A stretch of DNA of 64,000 nucleotides from Eurosta solidaginis (taxonomy: Eukaryota > Arthropoda > Insecta > Diptera > Tephritidae), in assembly GCF_040869045.1 (NCBI RefSeq), contig NC_090320.1:149938941-150002940 (forward strand), read 5' to 3'. Below the pieces are notes generated by a model. That model made no database searches. It had not been told where the DNA came from and saw only the letters and a list, made by a program, of their open reading frames with translations. Below, piece by piece: positions 20,366-31,525 of the stretch (position 1 is its first letter; each line of letters starts with the position of its first letter). A program made the position numbers and the translations under genes.

Positions 20366-21515
20366 CTACTTTTTCCTTGTTTTTAACTTCATCGAAATAG
20401 TTATGTTAGGTTCGTTAATTTTAGTTATTGTAAACGGACCTTGATAAATATTTTCGTGTTTATGATGTGGTTCTTTCTGTAAAAGTACTTTATCTCCGAT
20501 TTTGACAACTAAAGGCCGTGCCGTTTTATCGTACAGATTTTTACTTTGTAGTTTACTTTTATGAATTAGATTTTGTGCCATTTTGTGCGTTTTCTGTATC
20601 CTATACTTAACTTCTTTGGCATAGTTTTCGACATTATAAATTGGGTCAATTGTTTCTTTTGTCAATTCATTAGGCAAAGTTGCCTTTTTCCCAAAAACTA
20701 ACTCGAAAGGAGATTGATTGTCGAAAACTGTGCTACTCGTAGTGTTGTGTAGGAAAGTAAAGTATTTTAAATAAACATTCCAATCAGAAAAAGTGTCTTT
20801 TAGATATGCACGTAAGTATTCATTAAAAACTCTATGATTACGTTCAATCGTGCCAACAGTTTCATGATGGTATGCAGTTGAAAAATTATGTTGAATATTT
20901 AAAGTTTTGTTAATTCTTCGAATAATTCATTTTTAAATTCAGTACCTAATCTGATTTTATGGCATTCATTGTGCCGTAAGTTAAAATGAATCCTTCAAAG
21001 ATTGCTGAAGCGTTTGTTTTTGCCGATTTGTCTGGCACAGCGACTGTTACCAGGTATTTAGTCATGTCGCAAATCATGGTAAGTGCGAACTTGTTACTAT
21101 ATTTGGACTCAGGTAGGGGTCCTATTGTGTCAATTACTAGTATATCAAATGGTTTACAAGGAGTTGGTGTTAAAACAAGTTTTTCTTTTGTTTTAGGTTT
21201 AACCTTGTTTAAAAGACAATCATTGCAAATTTTGATATATTTCGATATATCGCGAGTCATATCTTTCCAATAAAATTTTGTTCGCAATTTTGCGTAAAGT
21301 CTTTTCATTCCGCAATGTTCACCAGAAATGGCATCATTATGGTAAATTTTCATAAGTTTTAATTTTGTATCTTCGTCTGTTACTGTCTCCACTGGATCTG
21401 TTAAAATAATTTCTAATGATTTTAAAATTTTATTTCCAATATTTTTGAAATTTGTAATAGTATAAGGTTCGAACAAAATATCGTTTTTAGGCCATTCAAT
21501 CTTCTTAATTTGCAT
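20366..21515 (-). pseudogene. mdg1/412-like Ty3/gypsy G3: integrase
   Basis: Minus-strand frame 21515-20946 carries the zinc-binding region (HNDAISGEHCGMKRLYAKLR ... CNDCL) and the integrase core with the first aspartate (VIDTIGPLPESK). It ends just at the second catalytic aspartate (IKSD), where a stop replaces the glycine-containing motif. In shifted frames the third motif (HHETVGTIERNHR) lies at 20855-20890. The C-terminal domain (VKIGDKVLLQK, GPFTITKI) is at 20677-20366. All three catalytic positions are thus still recognisable, but at least two frame changes split the protein. Confidence 0.75.
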
Positions 21516-21695
21516 TTGCCGGCTTCTGATTCAAGCCTCGAAAGTAATTTCTCTAAAGTCATTATTTCGTTAACAAGCTCAAAACTAAGTAACTCGAGTT
21601 TCTTATGTTTAATATGCGCAAAATTCTCAAATTTGTTGTTTTATTATTTTTATTACGTAATTGCAGATCTTATTCGTGGAACTTTTTTCGAAAAA

Positions 21696-23488
21696 TTAAA
21701 TGAAAATTTGCGTAGACATGTAAAGTAAGTTGTTTTTCATCGTTTTTGTATGTTTTCCTATGTAAATTTTTGCCTTTGCCTTTTTTGTCATGGCTCTTGT
21801 CTGTACTGCCAAAATTTGTTTGTTAGCTTCTTTAATCTCATCGATTGTTATACGCGATAGTGCATCAGCACAAACGTTTGATTTACCTTTTATATATACA
21901 ATAGTAAAGTTATATTCAGATAGTTCCAGTCTTATTCTTGAAAGTTTTGAAGATGGGTCTTTCCTATTGAATAAGTATACTAGACGTCTATGGTCTGATT
22001 TTACAATGAAATGGGTGCCATAAACGTATGGTCGAAATTGCTTGATTGCAAAGTAAATAGCTAAAAGTTCTAATTCTATAATGGTTTTTTTTCTGTTCGG
22101 CTTTATTAAATGCTTTAGAAGCGAAACAAATTGGTAAATCACTACCTTGTTGTTCTTGACTCAAAATAGCGCCACATCCAGTTGTGGAAGCATCAACGGT
22201 AATAATGAATTGTTTAGTAAAATCTGGATATTGAAGTAATTTTGGTGAAAGTAACGCTGCTTTCAAAGATAAAAATGATCTTTCGCACTCAACATCCCAC
22301 ACAAATTCAACTCTTTTTCTGCTTAATCGGTTCAGAGGCGCTGCCAGAGACGCAAAATTAGGTATAAACCGTCTGTAATAGTTTGCAAACGCGACAAATC
22401 GTCGTACCGCGTCTTTGTCAGTCGGTTTTGTATACTTTTTAATTGCGTTTATTTTAGAGTCGTCTGGCAACAAACCTTTGGCTGAATATTTGTGACCTAA
22501 AAATGTAACCTCTGGTCGTAAAAAGTTGCATTTATTTGGGTTAAGTTTGAGATTGAAAGACCTACAAGTATCGAAAACTTTTGAAAGATTTTTAATGTGG
22601 TGTGCTTCACTACACCCTATGACGACAATATCGTCGACGTATAAAAATGCGACATTGGGTGGTATACCCGAAAAAGCTATAGTCATCATTCGCGAGAATG
22701 AATTTGGTGCTATATTTAAACCGAATGGAAGCACTTTCCATCTAAATGCGCCACGGTCAGTGCTGAAAGACTTAATGTCACGAGAGTCAGGATGCAAGGG
22801 GATTTGATGAAATCCTGAAAAAAGATCTAATGTTGAAAAATACTTTGCTCTACCGAGATTGTCTAAAATATCGTCAACTCTAGCTAGTGGGAATTTATCA
22901 GCAATGAGTTTTTTGTTTACTGCGCGAAAATCTACGCACATACGATATGCTTTTTGACCATTTGTATCTCTCTTTGGGACTACAATCAAAGGACTATTGT
23001 AATTCGAATAACTGGGTTTAATCAAATCATTGTCTAATAATTTATTTACTTGGCGATTTATTTCTTCGCGCTGAGAGTATGGCAATCTATAGTTTTTAAC
23101 ATATACCGGTTCGTTGTCTGTCAGTCTTAATTTTTGCTCGTAAAGTTATTTAAAGTCATTTGTCCGTGTCAAGAGCGAAAATGTCGGCATAATCTATGCA
23201 AAGGTCAATTACTTTACTATGATCATGTTGAGGTATTTGATTTTTTAAAATTGAAGTCAGTTTTTTCGTACGTTTGTCTTCCGTTGCTGTCTTGTTAATT
23301 GTATAAACATTGTAGTTTGAAAGTTTTTCTCTCCGAATACTTTTTCTTTTCACATACTTTATATCATCCGTGGTATTTATAACTTTAATTATTGGGTTAC
23401 TGGAATTAACAATGCTGAGGTAATACCAATCAGTTTGGTTCAAGCACGCTATTTTTTTGCGAAGTATAAGTGTTATTGTGAAGTACAT
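21696..23488 (-). pseudogene. mdg1/412-like Ty3/gypsy G3: reverse transcriptase and RNase H
   Basis: The 365-codon frame 23085-21988 includes YNSPLIVVPKR, CVDFRAVNKKL, STLDLFSGFHQIP and the LPFGL region. It keeps an intact active site LYVDDIVVIG, then LGHKYSAKGLLPDD and the connection. RNase H begins in this frame (TVDASTTGCGAILSQ). After a one-base shift near 22090 it continues at 22142-21696 (ELELLAIYFAIKQFRPYVYG, KSDHRRLVYLF, ADALSR). Upstream, 23488-23156 holds the linker before the RT (CIDYADIFALDTDK). The lineage call rests on FHQIPLHPDSRD, VAFANYYRRF and the FRPYVYG style. No gag is present at the 5' side. Confidence 0.8.
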
Positions 23489-23639
23489 TAATAAATACCA
23501 TTTTGCATTATTGAATATTTGAGTTATTTATTCAACAGTTTAGCGATACCAACGTTAGTAGAAGTTGCAAAATAATAATGAATTCATAAGTATCGTTACA
23601 ATACATTAGTAAAACTAATATCTACGTGCAAAATTTTGC
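23489..23639. other. No gene seen
   Basis: AT-rich sequence between G3 and the hAT fragment. Nothing is recognised. Confidence 0.3.
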
Positions 23640-24390
23640 TTTATCATATACAATTTTTCTTTTTCCATACTTAATAATGTTAGGCGACCTAGCCTCATCG
23701 TTGATCGTAATAAAATAAGTTTTAATTTGCTGAATGAACGTTAGCAGCTAGCAATTGATACTGAGATATTCAAGAGTATTTAAAGTGCCACTCGCAAGTT
23801 TGGAAAAACATATTCTCCATACGAGATTTTAAAAGTAAGTAATTCTAACGGAGTTTTAGGTTCAATTTCTTTTCTGCTACAAAGTAATATTTTGCAGTCA
23901 CATATTTCGATAAAAAGTTCCGTTCCAACGAAATCTGTATTATAAAATCACCTAAGTTCTTACAATTTATTTCTAGGTCGTTATTGTTGTTTAACAAATT
24001 TCCAACGTCCAAGAGAAATTTAAAATAAAGGTCGTTAGTCGTGTAAAGGTTGTACGTATTTCTTTTTGAAGACGATCGAGAACACTCATAACGCAAGAAA
24101 TTTCACATACTGCGGAAAGACCAAAATCTCTATCCGATTCTCCGGATATTTTGCCGCGCCTTCTTACACGTTTTATTATATCAATATCCCATTTTTAACA
24201 AAATACTTCGCTTTTTCTATTGCTTCTTCACAGAGAGTGTCTCCAATTTCGGATATTTCAGTCGCTAATGATTTAAGATCATGATACGCTTCTCTAAAAT
24301 TCATCTCCGGATCATGCAATCTGTGCTGTTCACCATCAATCCTCTTTAAGATTTCATTCCAGAAATGAACTCTTGCTGTGAAACTAAAAT
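23640..24390 (-). pseudogene. hAT (ZMYM1/DUF4371-like) transposase fragment, copy 2
   Basis: Minus-strand frames give SSSKRNTYNLYTTNDL and YFKFLLDVGNLLNN in the open part 24096-23845. The segment near 23700-23800 encodes an IASC.RSFSKLKLI-type string, which is the hAT C-terminal dimerisation motif. The plus-strand sequence at 24060-24390 is the same segment as copy 1 (ACGATCGAGAACAC, AAATTTCACAT). A deletion joins the middle domain to the C-terminal region. It has multiple frame breaks and no intact ORF. Confidence 0.6.
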
Positions 24391-24889
24391 TAGTATGTGG
24401 AGATTAAGTTTCCTTTAAGCTATTCTGATCTATTTCCTTATAGTACGAATAAAAACAAGGTTTATTCCACCTTACGGCCCAACGTTCCGCCAAATTTCAT
24501 TGGCATCATCAGGGGCGTAATATTCTATTTATTTTTGCATAAAATAAAAACAACAAGAAATGCAAAAAGTTACAATAATAAAATTTTTAAATGCTTATGA
24601 ATATACATATATCCACAGACAAGACACAGTGGAACAGATTGAAAAATTACAACCTACATACATACTTCTGAAAACCAACTTATTTTAGATGTGGAGGTAG
24701 ACAAAACTACAAATGAAAAATAAATAAAAGTTACAAAAATTACACCATTAATTAATGGTACCATCGATTTGTGGTACACTTTGTCACATTAACCACTATA
24801 AACATAATAAATAAGCTGCGGCAATATTGTCAGTATCTTCCTTCCTGTTGATTATCCTTTCCATGTATCGTTTTCTTTCTCCCATTTCA

Positions 24890-25439
24890 TTATCTAAAAC
24901 TTTCGCGCTGCAAAGTCAGCTCTGTGATTATTTGTTATTGCATGCTGCGCTAATGCTGTGATTTGTTTTTGTTTTCGTATATAGGCTTCATATTGAGATA
25001 GTCGCGTACCTAAAGCTCGTTTGGTTATCCCGATATAGACTTTGTTGCATTTTTCATCGTCGTTTCCTTTGCATTGCATTTGATACACTACGTTGCTTTG
25101 TTGTTGGAGATCTACAGGGCTTTTTTGTTTTTGTAAATCAAGTCGTCAAAGTGCAATTTGATTTAAAAGCCAATGTCTTGTTTGATATTTTTATAAGATC
25201 AGATCTCGCGCGAAGTTTTCTGTGAGTCTAGGAATATATGTGACACTGAAGTATTGCTTTGTTTGGTTGCTGTTGTCTGGGTGTGTTGTTTGAAGTCTAG
25301 CATTTTTGATGTCCATTTATTTTTCCTTGATTAGGTTTGATATCAAGTAGTCGGAGTAATTATTCTTTCTAAGTGCCATTTTGATTTTTCTTATATTAGC
25401 GTCGTGAAATGTTTGATGGCTGATTGTCAATATTTTGCT
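24890..25439 (-). pseudogene. PLE-1 GIY-YIG endonuclease region
   Basis: Frame 25088-24894 contains CNKVYIGITKRALGTRLSQ, the second half of a GIY-YIG nuclease core as found at the C-terminus of Penelope proteins (the VYIGxTKRxLGTR motif). It is followed by LAQHAITNNHRADF, which carries the conserved histidine-asparagine segment. The start of the domain and the link to the RT are interrupted by stops between 25090 and 25440. Confidence 0.7.
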
Positions 25440-26335
25440 TATAAGGTTCTTTTGGCAGTATTTATTTTAGATTTTAAAGGTTGCGATGAAAAATAATTTA
25501 TTAGGCGCCCAGAAGCAGTTGGTTTGGAATACCAATATAATATTAAAACGTTGTTATTTCTATATATTGGGAAGTCTAAGAAAGGGATACTGCCGTTTTC
25601 TTCTTTTTCTATGATAAATGATAAATGATAAATTTTTATTTTTTGTGGTTTTGTTCAATGTATTTAAAATTATATTTGTGTCTTTTCTTTTGATTATGGC
25701 GAATATGTCATCAACGTATTTTATACGGAACTTTATTTGTATGTTGTGTTGTTTTTGGCGAATATGTCATCAACGTATTTTATACGGAACTTTATTTGTA
25801 TGTTGTGTTGTTTTTGGAGTTCTGTGAAAGTGTAGTTAAGTAAATCGTCCATGACTATATTTTCGATGGTTGTAGAGAGTGGTTGCCCATCGGCATTCCA
25901 TGTGTTTGTGTGTTTATATTGTAGAATTCTTCCGATGAGTTTTGACAAATCGTAACATGGAACATTGGTGGTCGAGACAATTGGACGCAATGGACACTCA
26001 GGTTTATGGATTTTTGGTAATCCATATAACCGGGGGGAAGTTGCTGCTGAGCTGGTCAATTGTTATTTTTCCTTTCCAAAGCTCCTGTACTATGTTATTG
26101 TTTTTTCTCTGTAGTGTATTTGTCGGGTCACTTCTTATTGCTTTGTAAGTATTCTTGTCTCCTAACAATTTGTCTATTTTCATATTGTAGTCATTTTTGT
26201 AGAGAACGACAGTTTTGTTACCCTTGTCCGCGTCTGTTACGAATATGTCCTCTTTGTGTGTTTTTAGAAAAAGCTTTGTTCTGTTGTATGTTTCTATAAA
26301 TAATAAAGAATTAAAATTAAAACACCTTATAGTCG

Positions 26336-26367
<32 letters not shown>

Positions 26368-27082
26368 ATTCTTTATTGTGTGAGTCGTTAAACGCTCTAT
26401 ATTAATTATTTAATTAATGTATGTTTCTAGTATAAATTTTTCTATCGGAGTATGTTTGATGTTTTGTTTAAATTATGTGATTGTGTTGTTTAAATTCTGT
26501 TATTTCTTGCTAATTCTTTTCCATTTTCGTTTTCTAGGGTTTCAAATACTTGTTCCATTTCGGCTATTGTGTGCACGGGCGAAAAGTTATTTTTGTTGTT
26601 GGTACTGTAATATTTTACCTAAAGACAGCAAGCAGCCACTTTACATCTTCGGGAAAAACTATGTTTGTGTGGTGTACAAACCATTCGTTTTGATGGATAG
26701 TGTCGTTTCTTTCTGCTTACCGATCTTGTTGCTTAGACAGTTTTGTTTTACGATTCTAGATTTAAATTCTTCTTCATTGAGAGTACTGCGTATTTGTTGT
26801 TGCGCGTGATATATTGCATTTTTGGTACTTTTGATGTTTATATTTGTTTGTTAATTCAATGTTAAGTATTTTTAAAAATAAGTTGTGTTTTGTTTTTTCT
26901 ATTTGTTGTCTTATTTTACCCGATTTTGTGTTTATTATAGATCTTTTTAATGCTAGAAATATAGTTTGGAATGAGTCCGTACCTTTTACATTCTTATAAA
27001 AATTTGAGTTGTTGCGTTTGTTTTGTAGGTTTGATTTTCTGTTTGCTGAAGTGTTTAAGATACATGCACGTATGCTTACCAT
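25440..27082 (-). pseudogene. PLE-1 reverse transcriptase
   Basis: Minus-strand frames show the Penelope-specific strings FVTDADKGNKTVVLYKNDY (near 26210-26250) and PRLYGLPKIHKPECPLRPIV (26030-25970). The active site YVDDIFA falls in a 59 bp tandem duplication (25698-25756 and 25757-25815), so the motif occurs twice and the frame shifts, because 59 is not a multiple of three. The N-terminal open piece is 27082-26774. The enzyme would copy RNA at exposed chromosomal 3' ends; it is inactive here. Confidence 0.7.
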
Positions 27083-27347
27083 GTTTGTACTTCATGTGCT
27101 TGTAGTAGTTCTTCATTTTAAGGGATTTTTCTTGATTTGTTGTTTTTATTGTTATACTGAAAATGAATATTGCTTATGCTGATTTGCCAGCTGGCTTTCC
27201 GTGAGTGATAATTGAATAATTTTCTTCCGATCAGTATGCCGTATGTGGAGATTATGTTGGGACGTAAGGTGGAATAGACCTTGTTTTTTTCGCACTATAA
27301 CGAAATAGATCGGAATAGGCTAAAGGAAATTTAATCTCCATATACGT

Positions 27348-27609
27348 GTTATGTAGCTGGCTTTCAGTGGTAAGACAGCCTTACCAAGAACTACACTAGC
27401 AAAAAAAATAGGGTTCATGCCTAAGTGCTAAAAAGAAAACGGGGAAAGCTGAAAGAGATACAATAGTCGTAAGGGGAACAGAGAGAGAAAGGAAGGGGAA
27501 ATAAAAAAAAGGGGGAAAAAAGGCGGAGGCCTGTCAAGTCAGGTGGAGTCTACCCACCCTCTATATGACTCCTCTATTTCTACGGCGCCCCCTGTACCAA
27601 AGAGGGGTT
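27348..27609. other. Purine-rich spacer, no gene
   Basis: It contains a long A/G-rich run (27440-27530) and then a short CT-rich part (27545-27590). No coding or repeat structure is recognised. Confidence 0.3.
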
Positions 27610-27880
27610 TGGGATCTCGAACTTCGGATAGTTCAGTCGCTAATGATTTAAGATCATGATATTCTTCTCTAAAATTCATCCCCGAATCTTGTAATCTGAG
27701 CTGCACTCGATCAATTCCACTTAAGATATCGTACCAAAAATGAAGTAATGGTATGCAACTAAAATTTATTATATTTTGCAGCAGAACTGTAGCTTCGCTT
27801 CTGGTGTCACTTGTGGTATTAGTGTCCTCTGCTCAGTGGCGTAGTGAGGTTTTCTTGCGATCGGGGTGCCCCTCCCCAAT
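27610..27880 (-). pseudogene. hAT (ZMYM1/DUF4371-like) transposase fragment, copy 3
   Basis: The plus-strand sequence nearly repeats copy 1 at 9155-9385 (TCGAACTTCGGATAGTTCAG, TCAATTCCACTTAAGATATCG, TCCTCTGCTCAGTGGCGTAG). Unlike copy 1 it keeps an extra segment near 27800-27830 (TCTGGTGTCACTTGTGGTATT). It is non-coding in its present state. Confidence 0.6.
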
Positions 27881-28085
27881 ATTTCCAACACATATATATT
27901 CAAAAATTAATAAACCAATGAAATCGTAGGCTAAAGAATTATATAAATATTACAAGGTAAAACCGGTGAGAATCAAATGACGTATACAAAATTGTTTTAA
28001 TTCTTTTGTTATGTTATACTGATTTTCATTTCATTACAAAAAAAATTTACATAAAGAAACATTACAACCCTCATCCTGAAGGCCA
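27881..28085. other. No gene seen
   Basis: AT-rich sequence. Nothing is recognised beyond a poly-A-like run near 28038. Confidence 0.3.
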
Positions 28086-28745
28086 ACAATGGAGGGAGTT
28101 TCATTCCCGGCAAGTTGAAGGGCTCTGAAGAGGAACTTAGCTTTGTCCGGCAGCTTCATGACTCCACGAATGAAAAATAACACAACTTCGATGGCATAAC
28201 GTTGCTACTGTCGAACCCCAACAACTTTTGGTTGTGACGTTCGAACACAGTCTATGCTTCAATAAAATGCATCCGAAATTGCCTACAATGCACAAAGATG
28301 CACCAAAATCCTCAAATCGCTGCAACGGAGAAAGTTGCAGGGCTACCAAATTTCCCACTTAGGACTGCCACAGAATACCTTCTTAAGACGTCTGCGCACC
28401 GAGGCAGCCGAAAGGCCATTGATTGATGTAGTTGCGCCTCCAACGCAGCTAAGAGGACATCTGCATAAGCCCTATTACGAGATCTGGTGTAGTATGATCC
28501 AGTGCAACACGAACGTAGAGTCTGTGCTTTCCTTCAACCTCAGGCTGCTGCCTTTACAGACATCGCCGAAGAAGAATGCACACTTCCGAAGGATATCTGC
28601 GTTACTTCGATCTCTTTGTATGGCCCATCCTGGTGTATAGCAGAAGTCATCTATTCGTCTGTAATGTGGAACAAAAATATATAAAAGCAACTTCTTTTTG
28701 GTAAAACTGGTCGATTTCTTGGACCTCCGTTAGAGGATATTAACC
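28086..28745 (+). pseudogene. Jockey-clade LINE, C-terminal fragment
   Basis: Frames on the plus strand resemble the region after the RT in jockey-clade LINEs. There is a CxRTPTTFGCDV-like block near 28200. The conserved end follows (QAAAFTDIAEEECTLPKDI near 28560-28600), then a degraded zinc segment. The 3' boundary carries a degenerate form of the FLGLPLEDI string (28715-28745). The reading frame changes several times. It belongs to the same broad group as the element at 975-3225 but is not the same copy. Confidence 0.5.
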
Positions 28746-28960
28746 CAGGCGAGGGATATAAAAAAAATAAATAAATGTAAGGCGCGATAAACTCCGCAGA
28801 GATCTAAGGCCGAGCTTCTCTTCCAATTTGTATCGTGCTCCTCTTGATTTTCCCTACAAATTGGCCGGTCGGGACCTACACGATAGAGGACAACTCGATA
28901 AAACCCGCTCCCCTGAGCTCGGCACAATGACCCCTGTCGGAGGACCCTGTTAAGGGTCAA
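28746..28960. repeat. High-copy dipteran dispersed repeat (TAAGGCGCGATAA type)
   Basis: The sequence from GTAAGGCGCGATAAACTCC through AAGGCCGAGCTTCTCTTCC and TTGATTTTCCCTAC to AATTGGCCGG is a string I recognise as widespread in tephritid genomes. It is probably a retroposon tail. It has no coding function. It joins the jockey fragment to the LOA/R1-type element. Confidence 0.45.
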
Positions 28961-29346
28961 GATCGGTACACAACGGTGACGAACTGGATTGTTAGGGACT
29001 TTGATTTTGACTATGTTTGGGAATTGATGACTTTGGGCTGGTAGGTGCGGTATTCTGCCACTTTTTTAGGTCGGGGTGAAACCCTATCGAAACGGCTGGT
29101 AGGCTAATGCTGCACCTGCCCACGTCCCGCTAAAACCGTGGCGGGACTTAAGGTATGTTCCGGCTCCGTCGCCGTTAAGTTCTTGGTGTAGGTGCGGTTG
29201 AAGATTTTCCCGCGTGGCGTCCGGTCTGGCTCTGAACGCATTATTCATAAGGTAATGCGTCAACCTTCGCGTGGCCTCCTATGCGACCGTTGAAGGGCGA
29301 CTACACAATCGGGTCCGGATAGCGGCCTTGAGGGGGACTTCTTAGA

Positions 29347-30742
29347 ATGGACACGAACACAAACAAAAAGGAGAGTAGGTGTGACGGCGAAGGTCGTCAT
29401 GGTGCGAGGGACGCGACAGGTGCGGAGAGCGCTCCGAAGCAGGTCGCTGGCAGCCGGGAAAGCTCCCGGCGGATCAAAAGGGCTGATCAGACGGATTAGC
29501 GCAGGGCTTTGGTTTCAAACCCCGTAGGTGGTAGTTCGGGGAGTGGAGGGGTGTCGAATCCGACACCCAATGCAGGCCCATATGGGGCTGTAACTGGGGA
29601 AAGGTAGAGGTCTGGCGAATGCAACGGACCAGCCCAGTACCAGAAAGGAAGCCCTGTTGCGGGGAGCTTTCCCAACGGGAGCCCTGGGGTCGAAGCCTGC
29701 CAGGAAAGGTAGGCGATCGACGCCGCGTAGGAAAGCTCTGGGTGATCGGCGCCTGGCTGAGAAGATCTTGGAGCGCTACGGCGGAAAGGATGCAGCTCAG
29801 ATTTCTGAGAAGCATTCCCGGATGCTGGAGTGGGCCAGGAGCGTCGTAGCTTGCGACGACTACACACCGGTGTCGAACGATGCGCATGAGCAGCAGGGTC
29901 TGGGGGCTAGGAAGCGGCAAAGGTCGGATGAGCGGAATGCCTCAACGATAAAAAGGGCCCGAGGAGGTGGGGACGCAATTGCGTGTAGCGAAATCGCTAA
30001 ACGAGCGGGCTCAATCATCCTCGGGGTCTTGGATAGGAGTAGGGAGGATGGTGCCATCTCCCGTAGGAGCGGCCGTGGCTCGCCAGCGCCATTTCAGCGG
30101 CCTATATGACCGCTGTTATGGAGAGCCCAGGTCCGCGGCCACGCTTCGAATACTCGGGGTGGTATCATGGATTTAGACTGATTACTTGTGCTGACGAGCG
30201 GTCGGCCTGTATCTTTAAGAAAATAATTTCTTTGGTTGGGGAGGTCTGGGGGGAAGCCAGACTCGAGGCCGTGGAATGGAGGGATCTCCCCCTTCGGCCG
30301 AGGGCGCGAGTGTGGTTGCCTGTCGGTCCCTCTCAGCCGGAGAAAATACTGGAGTTGATGCGTTATTGCAACCCGAACCTTCCGACGCATAACTGGAGGG
30401 CCTTCTCTCTGACACGAGGGGGTTATCTCCAATGGTCTCGAGCGTGTGGTTCTCAAAATCTACCATGTCGATTCCAGGGGAGATGGTTCCTCTCCCCCAG
30501 AGACTGTTCGGGAGGTGGAGGCGCCCGCAGGGGAGCCAGTACCCATGGTTGTGGATGCTGACCCCGCTAGTTTGGACAGCGAAAGCACTTTTGACGTCCC
30601 GTCAAAAGCGGAATCTGCTATCAGGGCTAGTCGTCTGGCTGATAGGGCAGAGGAGGAGCTCCTAGCCTCCGAGGGCGAATCATCGATGGCGGGATCCGTC
30701 ATCAGTGTAAATCGTCTGTTTGGAGGGAGGAGGATCTCCTAG
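29347..30742 (+). pseudogene. LOA/R1-type ORF1 (gag-like)
   Basis: It starts MDTNTNKKESRC at 29347 and stops after about 52 codons. The coding sense continues in 29657-30109 (SSKR-rich basic region, LAEKILERYGGKDAAQISE, LDRSREDGAISRR) and 30106-30420 (PRFEYSGWYHGFRLI, ARVWLPVGPSQPEKILELMR, CNPNLPT). It ends in an acidic tail at 30446-30742. The WLP...P..ILELxRxCNPxLPT block is typical of ORF1 in this LINE group. It would bind element RNA. At least three frame breaks are present. Confidence 0.6.
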
Positions 30743-30766
30743 TCTGCGAGGGCGAATCCGCCAAAG

Positions 30767-31453
30767 ATGGGGTGCAGAAGCAGAAGAGTGGTGTTGATGG
30801 AAATCCGTCAAATCAGTCTTCAGCATTCTAAGGCGGCTTCCGCAAACTTGTTGCTCTGTCTTGAAAAAGGCGGAGTGGATATAGTTAATGTCCAGGAGTC
30901 GTGGCTGAGTAGTAACGGCGGGAAAATTTCTGGATTTAGGACGGGAAAATTCAACACCTTGGTGCATGGGGAGGCAGGTAGGCCTAGATTCTCTGTGCTT
31001 ATTAAAAAGGAATTTAAAGCATTTATTCTTTCTAATTTCAGCAATGCTGACGTAACCACGGTCTGCCTCGAGCGAGGCAGTAACGAGATGTGGGTGGTCT
31101 CAGCGTACATGCCCCATGGGGACGTAACGGAACCACCACCTGTGATACTGGTCGAAATCACCGCTGAAGCAAGGCGGAGAGGCGTTGGCGTAATCACAGG
31201 TGCCGATGCTAATGCACAGCATAGCATATGGGGTAGCTCGGATAAGAACACCAGAGGTGAGTCTTTATTTACTTTTATTGTAGATGAGAGACTCTGTATA
31301 TGTAATAGAGGGAATGACCCGACTTTTATTACTGCGGTAAGGGAGGAGGCCCTAGACCTCACCCTGGTTAGCAGAGAATTGGAAGATCGGATATCTGGCT
31401 GGAGGGTTCTCAACGAGCACTCCTTCTCTGATCACCGATTTATTCAGTTCTGA
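30767..31453 (+). pseudogene. LOA/R1-type endonuclease domain
   Basis: A continuous frame of 228 codons has the family motifs: VDIVNVQESWLSS (the glutamate-containing first motif), VVSAYMPHGD, VITGADANAQHSIWGSS (the GDxN-type catalytic motif), LDLTLVS and HSFSDHRFIQF (the SDH catalytic end). All main catalytic positions look intact, although aspartate and alanine replace the usual GDFN order as expected for this clade. It would nick the target DNA. The frame ends at a stop (31451-31453) before the RT. Confidence 0.75.
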
Positions 31454-31525
31454 AGAACGTCCCGTTAAAATATCTTTTAGAAACCCTGAAAGTACCAACT
31501 GGGACTTGTATTGTAGGAAGCACTG

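Larger units (their letters stand above)
24392..27347 (-). mobile_element. Penelope-like element 1 (PLE-1) with inverted terminal repeats
   Basis: About 90 bp at the left end (24392-24485) is the inverted complement of 27255-27347 (GTTGGGACGTAAGGTGGAAT ... GGAGATTAAATTTCC). This matches the terminal repeats of Penelope-type retroelements, which can be inverted. The minus-strand coding order is N-terminal domain, RT, GIY-YIG endonuclease, as in PLEs. An AT-repeat-rich insertion interrupts the coding part at 26296-26413, flanked by ATGTTTCTA-type words on both sides. Confidence 0.7.

Noticed and set aside
24495..24512. Possible second hammerhead (CTGATGA and GAAA on the minus strand in PLE-1)
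   Set aside because: The seven bases between the two core boxes cannot form stem II, so I do not call it a ribozyme.
26331..26367. TATATA repeat as a promoter
   Set aside because: It is a simple AT repeat inside an insertion in PLE-1, with no associated gene start.
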